Made by a program: the position numbers and the translations under genes. The notes beneath the pieces are model-generated. The model was not told the origin of the DNA. It made no database searches and worked only from the letters and a program-made list of their open reading frames with translations. Shown here piece by piece: positions 20,401 to 29,610 of a stretch of DNA of 64,000 bases. Position 1 is the stretch's first letter, and each line of letters starts with the position of its first letter. This stretch comes from Poecilobothrus nobilitatus (lineage: Eukaryota > Arthropoda > Insecta > Diptera > Dolichopodidae): assembly GCA_947095535.1 (NCBI GenBank), contig OX352772.1, forward strand, positions 102,797,099 to 102,861,098. Reading direction: 5' to 3'.

Positions 20401-22008
20401 TTTAAATGTCTGTCATTTACAGATTAAATATTATGATATGATGATATGAAAATATCAGGAAAAAATCAAAAAAAAAACAAAAATAGAATTGCATCGAACT
20501 TGCAAACCTCAAAACTTCGAAGTTTACGAATCGGCCACTCTACCACTGCACCAAACCCTTCTCTAAAATTTCAATTTTTATATTCAGTTATAATGTGAAA
20601 TTTTTATTTCCTACCATACATATTTTAAAATTTTATGTATTTAGAAAATAAACAAAAAGCAAAAACAAAAAAGCAAAATTTAAAATTCAACGGAATAGAA
20701 GAGCGTCGTTTTTGAATATGTGTATTATAGGTATAGATTATACATACTATATGATACATATCTATATACTTTACATGGGTTTTTTATAAAAATGGAAAAT
20801 TATTAATGAAAATCAGAAAATTTTGGAAAAATATTAATCTTGCAAGATGACTGTACTGAATGTTTATCATTTAAAAAGAAAAAAATGAAAGTTGGTTGGT
20901 AAATCATTGAGTAAAAGGGTTTTAAATGTCTGTCATTTACAGATTAAATATTATGATATGATGATATGAAAATATCAGGAAAAAATCAAAAAAAAAACAA
21001 AAATAGAATTGCATCGAACTTGCAAACCTCAAAACTTCGAAGTTTACGAATCGGCCACTCTACCACTGCACCAAACCCTTCTCTAAAATTTCAATTTTTA
21101 TATTCAGTTATAATGTGAAATTTTTATTTCCTACCATACATATTTTAAAATTTTATGTATTTAGAAAATAAACAAAAAGCAAAAACAAAAAAGCAAAATT
21201 TAAAATTCAACGGAATAGAAGAGCGTCGTTTTTGAATATGTGTATTATAGGTATAGATTATACATACTATATGATACATATCTATATACTTTACATGGGT
21301 TTTTTATAAAAATGGAAAATTATTAATGAAAATCAGAAAATTTTGGAAAAATATTAATCTTGTAAGATGGCTGTACTGAATATTTATCATTTAAAAAGAA
21401 AAAAATGAAAGTTGGTTGGTACATCATTGAGTAAAAGGGTTTTAAATGTCTGTCATTTACAGATTAAATATTATGATATGATGATATGAAAATATCAGAA
21501 AAACATCCAAAAAAAAAACAAAATTAGAATTGCATCGAACTTGCAAACCTCAAAACTTCGAAGTTTACGAATCGGCCACTCTACCACTGCACCAAACCCT
21601 TCTCTAAAATTACAATTTTTATATTCAGTTATATTGTGAAATTTTTATTTCCTACCATACGTATTTTAAAATTTTATGTATTTAGAAAAAAAACAAAAAG
21701 CAAAAACAAATTAGCAAAATTTAAAATTCAACGGAATAAAAGAGCTTCGTTTTTGAATATGTATATTATAGGTATAGATTATACATATTATATGATACAT
21801 ATGTATATACTTTACATGCTTTACATGGGTTTTTTATAAAAATGGAAAATTATTAATGAAAATCAGAAAATTTTGGAAAAATATTAATTTTGTAAGATGG
21901 CTGTACTGAATATTTATCATTTAAAAAGAAAAAAATGAAAGTTGGTTGGTACATCATTGAATAAAAGGGTTTTAAATGTCTGTCATTTACAGATTAAATA
22001 TTATGATG
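14453..22008. repeat. Satellite array, about 15 units of about 520 bp
   Basis: The marker catgggttttt recurs at 14,477, 14,998, 15,519, 16,039, 16,562, 17,082, 17,604, 18,173, 18,693, 19,214, 19,733, 20,254, 20,775, 21,295 and 21,824. Spacing is 519-523 bp except two: 569 bp (an extra 48-bp duplication at about 17,666-17,760) and 530 bp. Units differ by few bases. Two variants alternate in parts, giving higher-order units near 1,040 bp. Short open frames inside (e.g. 15,340-15,534) are by-products of the repeat. The array sits inside one copy of the 1.08-kb unit. Confidence 0.95.
14715..14777 (-). promoter_or_regulatory. tRNA-like Pol III promoter (box A/box B) in each satellite unit
   Basis: On the minus strand this reads tggtgcagtgg (box A-like, 14,777-14,767), then 43 bases, then gttcgatgc (box B, matching GTTCRANNC, 14,723-14,715), then a T-run about 20 bases on that could stop Pol III. 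The box A region resembles tRNA-Gly (GTGGTTCAGTGGTAGA). The 43-base gap fits tRNA genes. A 5-bp stem (ttgca/tgcaa) surrounds the T-loop-like region. The same block recurs in every unit that spans it (e.g. 15,236-15,298, 15,757-15,819). Some units carry changes in box A. Activity is unproven. Confidence 0.6.
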
Positions 22009-23010
22009 ATATATTTTAGTGAATTTTATAATTTCTAGAACTATGGGTTGTACATATATTCAAACTATATTTTTAAACATTCTTCAAAAGCAGATGCTAA
22101 CTTTCTACATAACGATTATCAATCCAAAACTTTTCCAAATATTCTATAGCACATTTTATACTAAGCGGTAAATGTATATTAAATTTACTTAGTACAAAAT
22201 AATACATATAATTTTAAATATTATATTATATTAATGCGCACATAGTATATTTATATTGTTATAAATATATTGCCATTTGCCATTTATATTGTTATAAGTA
22301 TATTGCCATTGCAATATTTCTTTAAAAATATTTCCATTCATAGAATAATTTCTTATAAGTACAATAAAATACATATGTGTATGTAATTTGTAAATACGGC
22401 GCTATATAATATACATCTACACTCTTATCATTCATTCATCAGTGACATATATGATATGTAAATAAACATGATATTATATAAGTATGTACACATGTATATC
22501 AATATCATATAAATAAAAATTCTTCAAGCAACCGTTATGTTGTTTATTTATTTACATTTTTTTGTACTACGCATTATATCCTCAACAATTTCAAATTATC
22601 GAGTAAAACAAAATGCAAAAAATTCGTTAAAGAAATTTGTTAGAAAATTTGAAAAAATCAAGTAACACTTTCGTCAATTATAAAGTAACCCTATATTATT
22701 AAAAAAAGTTTTTAACAGAAATAAGAGTATAATGTTGGAGCTTTAATGTTTATGTATTACTTCAAAAAAATTTTAACAGATGTTCAAGTTACAGGTCTTT
22801 AAAAATAGGAAATTTTCAGTTTTTGAACCCTTACAGCTCCAAAACGGGGGGTGATACAAAAAAATTTTCTGAAATGACTCATTATTTTCAAAGATCTAAC
22901 TTCTGTCAAAATTTCAAGTTTCCAACTTAAACCATTTAGAAGATAGAAGGGTTAAAGGATTTTGCAATATTTCAGTTTCGCATAACGGTAAATTAAGACA
23001 TCGTCTAGCA
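22009..23010 (+). repeat. 1.08-kb internal unit, second copy (right part)
   Basis: Starts atattttagtgaatttta and matches 13,376-14,384 almost base for base (e.g. cttcaagcaaccgttatgtt, aacggtaaattaagaca). It diverges after about 23,010. The missing left part is at 14,385-14,452, before the satellite. Confidence 0.8.
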
Positions 23011-23493
23011 CAAGTATATATTTATTATATACATGTTTGTAAAGCTCATAATAGCACCTATAGTTTGGAATTTTCAGATTGAAGATATACTTAATAGAGC
23101 TTGTGTTATAATAATTTAAATATAGAGATTTTTCGAACTTTAGGGGGCTGTAGCTCCTTAACGGATGGGGCTACAGAAAAATTAATGTTTTTATGATATC
23201 TATCAGCAGTTAATATTTCATGGCTCTATTTCAAAAAAATTGTGAAGATCTAAAAGTTAGTTGTTCGGGAGCTACCCGAAGTTTTGGTCGGAAAAATAGG
23301 GAACCTACAAATTGCTCCAAGAATATTTTGTGTAAATTTCAAGGTTCTAGCTTTCCTAGTTTTTGAGTTAGCGTGCAGACTGAGGGAGGAGCATGGCTTA
23401 ATCGACTCAGAATTTGATTCTGCTCCGATCCATACCTTTGAAGGTATATCTAGCTCGCTTATTTGGAAGTGTTACAAACGGAGGAGTAATTTT
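23011..23493 (+). other. Gene-free 3' part of Helentron-like copy 2
   Basis: Repeat interior related to copy 1 (agctacccgaag, gagttagcgtgcagactg, catggcttaatcgactcag). The open frame that starts at 23,284 enters the Polinton gene only after the terminal hairpin; its first 80 or so residues are repeat sequence. Confidence 0.6.
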
Positions 23494-23525
23494 ATTATAC
23501 CCGATACTTATCGTACGGGTATAAT

Positions 23526-24192
23526 TACGACGGGTAAAGGTATAAAAATTATTAAGAAATGCAGAAACGAATTCTCAAAGGTTCGCACAGGCAACACTAA
23601 AAAGAACATACGCGAAGATTTGTTATTATCATATACCTACTTTTTGGATTCCAATCATTCCTCTAATATTAGCATTGGTTACAATATAACTAAATTCCAA
23701 TCAAAAATTACAATTAATAATCGTAGAGGTAACTCAGTAGGTCTTAGTTATGAAGGGTGGCAACCATTTTACAATATCATTTTAAACATGAACGGAGATG
23801 CTAAAAAAATTTTCATCTACATTCAAAACAGACAGAAATGGTAGATGTCTATTAACATTTGGAAACAAAAAAAATAAAAAGAGGTTATGGTTATCTTCTG
23901 AACAGGCAGATCGTTATTTTAACATTATAAAATTTAATCATGCTGTTCTAACAATATGTTATGTAATATGTCTAACATATGTTATAACAACAATTTAAAA
24001 GACAATGTAAAGGAATACATTACAAAATATATTAATAAGTGCATAATAAAAGGTGTTGTTAAATTAAAACAAGAAAACTTTTATATTCCAATGGATCTAC
24101 ATAACATGACACAATGTAATTATTCTCGTCTTTTTTACGAAATTCCTTTTTTATTAGAAAAAGAAATTTATTTAATTTATTTATTTGTTTAA
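23526..24192 (+). pseudogene. Conserved Polinton-associated protein of unknown function, frameshifted
   Basis: After the hairpin of the inserted element the frame reads on to 23,844 with KFQSKITINNRRGNSVGLSY followed by EGWQPFY. A shifted frame (to 23,998) carries RCLLTFGNKK and RLWLSSEQADRYFNIIKFNHAV. A third frame (to 24,192) carries NMTQCNYSRLFYEIPFLL. I recall similar proteins in insect Polinton-type elements, with an I.xNNRxGxSxGLSYEGW block. The block loosely resembles single-strand-binding PC4-like folds, but that is a guess. The N-terminus is lost or displaced by the insertion. At least two frame changes make it a pseudogene. Confidence 0.5.
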
Positions 24193-24215
24193 TTTATTGC
24201 GTTCCCATAATATAA

Positions 24216-24661
24216 TCATATATTCAACACATAGAAAAATATTTTAAAAACATCGTTTACAGCACATCGATCATTTGTAGACATTTGATGAATATTGCAC
24301 AGAGTTTCAACGTTTTCAGATTTTCTCAACCTAAACTTATTGCTAACGTCAATAATCTTTGATAAAATAAATTTTTCTAAAAAATTTTTTTTTCAAGTCT
24401 CCTTAAAAATGAGACAAGCATGATATAATCAACAATACCATCTGTCCATTTTAATCCATTTACAAACGTAAAGCAATAATCAGATAGATGTTGAAATTTT
24501 TGATTTAATTCATCATACGAATATGGTGCTATAAATAATATGTGTGTTGGTTTAACTGAATCAGCTCGCATAAAACATAATTCTTTTATAAATATTTGTT
24601 GATTATTTTCTAAAAGGAATTGGAAATCAACAAAATAAGTTGATGTACGGGAACTTTGCAT
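24216..24661 (-). pseudogene. Polinton-associated nuclease-like protein, broken copy
   Basis: Homologue of the gene at 2178-2717. It opens at 24,661 with TSTYFVDFQFLLENNQQIFI, then FIKELCFM, FIAPYSYDEL and VNGLKWTDGIVDY. That frame ends at 24,377, and another carries the C-terminal block with CNIHQMSTNDRCAVN to a stop at 24,216-24,218. The acidic positions of the first two strands (VDFQ, KEL) and the Cys/His/Cys end are kept in both copies. It is divergent from the integrase (about 109 bases between starts), so they may share a promoter region. Confidence 0.55.
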
Positions 24662-24770
24662 GTTTAAATCCTTTATTGAACTAATAATTTGAGTCTTCCA
24701 TCTACTATTTATATAGAGACGTTATCAGATATTATATTTTATTTAATAACTAATTTCTACTTATTCGGAC

Positions 24771-25628
24771 ATGTTTCAATTTCTTGAAAATTTAAATGAG
24801 AGAGAACAAATTGTTAAAGAAATACATAGAAATGTTCGGAAAAGACTTCCTCGTAGAAGAATAGTTCAAAAAGGTTTAAATGATACGTGGCAGATTGATT
24901 TAGTAGAAATTCTACCTTATCAAAAAGAAAATCGCGGATATAAATATTTATTAACTGTAATTGATATTTATTCAAAGTATTCTTATGCTCGACCTTTAAA
25001 AACAAAATTATTTAAAGATGTTCAAGCAATGAAAAGTATTTTTAAACAAGCCAAGAAAAAGAATTTTTTAACAAACATTTTCAAGAATTAATGAAACAGA
25101 AGAGGACAAATCATTATCACACTTATTCTAATTTAAAACCATCAATATGTGAGAGATTTAATCGAACTTTAAAAAATTTAATGGGGAAGCAATTTAGTTT
25201 AAAGGGTACCTAACTATAAACGGATTAATATTTTATCACATTTGATTAAAACGTATAATGGAACTGTACATCATTCAATTAAAATGAAACCAAAAGATGT
25301 TAATAAAAATAATGAAACTTTTTTATTTCAAACGGTATATAACAGACCAAAAATATTTAAATCGGGGAAATTTAAAACCGGAGATTACGTGAGAATTAAT
25401 AAACATAAAATAATTTTTAGAAAAGGTTATGAACCAAACTGGTCAACTGAAATTTTTAAAATTGTGAAAGTTAATATAACAAATCCAGTAACATATGTTT
25501 AAGAAGATTATAAAAATAATAAGATTCTTGGAAGTTTTTACGAACAAGAAATCACGTCTGCTCAAAACCCTGAAGCATATCTTGTAGAAAAAGTTTTAAA
25601 AAGAAAAGGAGAGAAATTTTTTTGTTAA
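24771..25628 (+). pseudogene. Polinton retroviral-type integrase with chromodomain start, broken
   Basis: The start at 24,771 is followed by a basic segment and the catalytic-core opening NDTWQIDLVEI (first Asp), then YKYLLTVIDIYSKYSYARPL. The stretch expected to hold the second catalytic Asp is missing around 25,060-25,090 and the frame stops at 25,089-25,091. The third acidic motif (SICERFNRTLK, about 25,145-25,177) is in a shifted frame. A C-terminal frame (25,242-25,502) has GTVHHSIKMKPKDV and the SH3-like FKTGDYVRI. Beyond a stop are FYEQEI and VEKVLKRKGEKFF, the usual beginning of the chromodomain. Role in the family: integration with a 6-bp target duplication. Inactive here. Confidence 0.85.
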
Positions 25629-25701
25629 AGGGTTAGGTTTTGAATTCACACAACACTAGGATAAATAAAACAAATATTGTTTGAAGTATAATTTTTTTAT
25701 T

Positions 25702-26742
25702 TTAATTTATTTTATAATGACTCCATGCTAAAGTGTGTATATTATCTTCTAAAATAAATCTTTTATTATCTAAAGAACTTAAAGCTATCTTATTTAAAGC
25801 TTGAGTATATACATTATGTAATTTAGATTTAAAAATAAACATTTTTCCATATAAAACTGTATTTTCAAATAAAGATTTTCTATAATTTTCTAAAAATAGA
25901 CTATTAACTACACTTTTTTTCACGCCTTTACTTTTTTTTATTGTTTTTCCTTGCAAAACATCTAATAAATACATTTTTGATCTAAGTCCAATAAATTTTT
26001 TCACAATTTTTCTATTATTTTCATCTTTAAATAAGCCAATAATCTTTTTATTAACAAGAGATAACCCGTAACGATTATCAGGTTCATATTCAGAAGTATC
26101 AAAAAGGTATTCTGATTTCTCAATCTTACGAACATCTTTTTCTATATCTTTATAAAAATCTTCCGTTTTTACTGTAAAAATAAAATTATCAGTATCTATA
26201 TAATTTAAACAAATTTTTATTTGTTTAAATTATTTTTATTTTATTTTTTTATTTTTATTTTTATTATATTTTAAGTAGTCATAATAAAAATTATACATGT
26301 GTAGTTCAGAAAGTTCTAAAACTGAGAAAGCTAAATGTATAGTTTTATTATATAAAACTTTAGTTTTATTTAATTGAATTGCTGCAAGATTTTCTTCAGA
26401 AAGTGATAAACTATGAAAGTTAGGTTTAGCAATAAGTGCCCTTGCACCGAGATGCTTCCGTTTACTTTCCCAACAATCTGCTATTTCACCTACAGTTCCC
26501 TTATGAACGTTTTCCATAGTTTTACACTGTATTATTCATTAATTTAAAAAAGTTTTTTTCGAATGCATTTTTTGCTAAAGCTCTATGTTCAGTATTTATG
26601 TCTATATAATTTTGTAACCAACTAGATTGTTTAAGTTCTATAGTTCTGTAAAATTGCTTTAAATTTCTATAATGTATTATCTATTTCTTTTTTTCATTCA
26701 ACTTTAGCATTAATTTTTTTGTTTTACTCGTTGGAGGTATTT
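25702..26742 (-). pseudogene. Polinton PolB, C-terminal polymerase part
   Basis: Reading from 26,742 down: IPPTSKTKKLMLKLN, then [27 protein letters not shown] and MENVHKG (palm and motif B region), VLELSELHMYNFYYD, then the motif C segment YIDTDNF (DTD; about 26,180-26,200), NKKIIGLFKDE, KKFIGLRSKMY, KGVKKSVV and the C-terminal IHTLAWSHYKIN. Stops and frame changes lie near 26,230, 26,515 and 26,690. This is the family B, protein-primed type of Polintons and adintoviruses, which copies the element's DNA. Convergent with integrase; 70 bases separate them. Coding resumes toward the N-terminus at 34,985 beyond an 8.2-kb insert. Confidence 0.88.
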
Positions 26743-26994
26743 TAATATACCCTACACCTAAAGTATAGGGTATATTAACTTTGCTATGGTGTTTGTAACC
26801 ACCAAAAGGAAGCGAGTTAGATATGGACATGTATATATATTTTGAATCAGGATCATCTCCTGAGTCGATTTAACGATGTCCGTCCGTCCGTTCGCACGAT
26901 AACTCAAAACCTAATAAAGCTATCTTGATGAAATTTATATAGTAGGTTACTAATTACGAAAGGAAGGCTAAGTTCGAATCTGGACAAAATCGGT

Positions 26995-28030
26995 CCATGG
27001 GTTCGGATTCTGGAAGTTTCCGAATGATTCCGGAGCAAACGAGATTATCTTCAAAACCAACAAAGATAGAACCTTTAAATTTTGTACAATGATGTTCCTT
27101 CCCGTTCGATTTATGTCTCTGAAATTTAAGAGGATATGGTCCATGGGTTCGGATTTTGGAAGCTTCCGAACGAGCCCCAGAGCAAATGAGATTATCTCCA
27201 AAATCAACAAAGATAGAACCTTTAAATTGTGTACAATGATGTTCCTTCCCGTTCGATTTATGTCTCTGAAATTTAAGAGGATATGGTCCATGGGTTTGGA
27301 TTTTGGAAGCTTCCGAACGAACCCCAGAGCAAATGAGATTATCTCCAAAACCAATAAAGACATAACCTTTAAATTTGGCAGAATGGTGTTCTTTCCTCTT
27401 TGGATTAGGTTTCTGAAATTTGAGAGAATGTGGTCCATGGGTTCGGATTTTGGAAGCTTCCGAACGAGCTCCAGAGCAAACGAGATTATCTCCAAAATCA
27501 ACAAAGATAGAACCTTTAAATTTTGTACAATGATGTTCCTTCCCGTTCGATTTATGTCTCTGAAATTTAAGAGGATTTGGTCCATGGGTTCGGAATTTGG
27601 AAGCTCCGAACGAGCTCCAGAGCAAACGAGATTATCTCCAATATCAACAAAGATATAACCTTTAAATTCGGCAGAATGGTATTCTTTCATGATTTCGGTC
27701 TCTGAAATTTGAGAGGATTTGGTCCTTGGGTTGGGATTTGAGAAGCTTCCGAACGAGCACCAGAGCAAATGAGATTATCTCCAAAACCAATAAAGATATA
27801 ACCTTTAAATTTGGTGGAGTGGTGTTCTTTCATGTTTTATTTAAGTTTCTGAAATTTGAGAGGATTTGGTTCATGGATTATTATCCTGGAAGCTTCCGAA
27901 CGAGCCCCAGAGCAAACGAGTATATCTCCACAACCAACAAAGATAGAACTTTTATTTTTAGTAAAAAGGTGTTCTGTTATGTTTCCTTTTCTGTAAAATT
28001 GGAAACTGACATTTGAAAAAATTTGAACCA
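26995..28030. repeat. Minisatellite of about 146-bp units
   Basis: The marker ccatgggttcgg recurs (some copies varied) at about 27,001, 27,147, 27,294, 27,441, 27,589, 27,729 and 27,875. The next unit is interrupted by the gypsy insertion and resumes at 34,587 (tgggttcgtattttgg). Units contain gcttccgaacgagc and gagattatctccaaaa. Long open frames on both strands (223 and 266 residues minus; 189 residues plus) come from units lacking stops in phase, and are not convincing genes. Confidence 0.92.
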
Positions 28031-28034
28031 TGGG

Positions 28035-28389
28035 ATTACGTTACCATATTCTGTAACATCTAAATATAAAAATGCCGACAACATAATATGCAATCCGACA
28101 CCTCCAGACAAAATCGAAATGCATAATTATGAAATAAAGTCGTTGAACGATCGAAGGTTATTAACAAAAGTGATATTTTATACGAAATAACAGTTTTTAC
28201 TTTCATCAGCAAATTTAGCAATTCAGGTAGTTAATTAAACATTAATTAGCAATTAGAAAGTCAGTTAATAAAAGTTAACAGTAGAGATTAGTTCTATTTT
28301 TTAGTTTAATAAAAGCTAAAATAAAGTTTTATTATAAAATAAAAATAATTTGTTTTTTTTTAAATTAAGAAAAGAATTAAATCGTTTCT
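28035..28389 (+). repeat. 5' LTR of gypsy element 1
   Basis: 355 bp. Nearly identical to the 3' LTR except a deletion of about 26 bases next to gatcgaaggtta (near 28,160) and a few substitutions. Confidence 0.92.
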
Positions 28390-28406
28390 GGCGCAGTCGG
28401 TAGGAT
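28389..28406 (+). promoter_or_regulatory. Primer binding site, tRNA-Ser type
   Basis: tggcgcagtcggtaggat lies directly after the 5' LTR (one base may be shared). The second gypsy element has the almost identical tggcgcagtcggttgga next to its LTR at 55,620. Confidence 0.85.
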
Positions 28407-28525
28407 GTACTTCTAAAGAAAGACATCCAGCGAAATCGAATCCAATATATTATATAAAAAAAAAAAATATAAATAAAAACAAGGATCAATTAAAAAAACA
28501 TAGCAAAATTTAAAAAATTAATTTT

Positions 28526-29610
28526 GTGCAGAAACACCGATCCAAAATTTATAAAAAACGTAATAAATTTTTCGATCAAAATCGAAATTTAAATTCTAAT
28601 ATGGCAACCATTGAACAATTAACCAACCAAGTTGCTTTACTTACACAACAACTAAATGAGCAGAACAGCAGACTCAACCAGGTTAATCGAACAGTATTCG
28701 AATTAACACCGGACCAAATTATCAGAAACTTTAATGAAATAACACCGTTTTCTGGTGAAAATTCCTATAAACTAAAATCATTTCTAAGTGCAGTTGAAGA
28801 TGTGGAAGCTCTTTGTGGACAAAACAATGTCCAACTAAAGCAATATTGTTTGAAAAAAGTTATCAACAGTAAAATCATCGGAAAAGCCAGAAATGTCATC
28901 CTGGAAATACCTGAAGATAGCAGAAATTGGGACACTGTTGTCAACACTCTTTCAGTGAGACTCAGACCAAAAAAGACAATACATCAGCTCCTGTTCCAAG
29001 CCAAGGAATATAAGGTATTTAATCTTAAAGGTTTATTTAATAAATTAAGTAACATTAAATCAGAAACTAGTGAAATTTGTGATTTTGATAACGAAGAAAG
29101 TTTTACTTATGAATCAATAGATAAAGAATTAGTTCAACTTTTAAAATTAAAATTAATTCCAATTATGCAATTACAAATAGATCAAAGTAAAACTTTATTC
29201 GAATTAGATAATATCTTTTGTCAACAAGAAATATATTTAAGTGATGAAGTAATAAAAAATGAATACAAATTAAATAAAAATAATAAGTCAGGAAATATTA
29301 ATAAATTTGTTGTTGAAAAAAATAAAAAGGAAAATCCTAACTTTCAAAGAAAAAATCCTTCTTATAATAACTACCGTTCTAACAATAATTCACCAAATTC
29401 ATTTAATAATCCAAACACGACAAGACCTAATTTTTCTAATAACAATCACCAAAATAACAGAACGACTGGACAATTTAGAAGACAGAATTTCTCAGAAATA
29501 ATAGATCAGGACAATATAAAAATTTTAATAATCGGACAGAACAACCAATGGAAGTAGACAATATTAACGAAGAAAATGACACGAACCAAGAGGTAAATTT
29601 TACAAATTAG
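28526..29610 (+). pseudogene. gag: gypsy element 1 gag
   Basis: The frame runs from 28,526 to a stop at 29,555-29,557 (343 residues). The likely functional start is the methionine at 28,601 (MATIEQLTNQVALLTQQLNE), which opens a coiled-coil-like segment. A central helical region (ITPFSGENSYKLKSFLSAVE) is typical of 297-type gag. The C-terminus is Asn-rich (NNNSPNSFNNPN) with no CCHC zinc knuckle. A terminal block, EVDNINEENDTNQEVN, is in another frame and ends at 29,608-29,610, so a frameshift lies near 29,490-29,530. Gag of this group forms the particle and binds RNA. Confidence 0.8.

Larger units (their letters stand above)
13253..23525 (+). mobile_element. Helentron-like element copy 2, carrying a satellite array
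   Basis: The 5' part (gtcaactcttagatacccg near 13,278) matches copy 1. The 3' end has the same atggcttaatcgactcaga block and a terminal hairpin (attatacccg 23,494-23,503; cgggtataat 23,516-23,525). In between is a 1.08-kb unit, partly duplicated, and a 7.5-kb satellite. No transposase gene is visible. It separates the protease gene from the next Polinton gene. Classification rests on end structure and internal tandem repeats; the 5' boundary is approximate. Confidence 0.6.

Noticed and set aside
14453..22008. CRISPR-like or multigene array
   Set aside because: Units are continuous 520-bp tandem repeats with no spacers, in a eukaryotic repeat context; the short frames inside are not conserved as proteins.
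23284..23525. N-terminal 80 residues of the frame 23,284-23,844
   Set aside because: This part is Helentron-like repeat including the terminal hairpin; only the part after 23,526 resembles a Polinton protein.
26954..27768. Repeat protein encoded by the minisatellite
   Set aside because: Both strands are open over the same DNA and unit length varies around 146-148 bp, so phase is not kept by selection.
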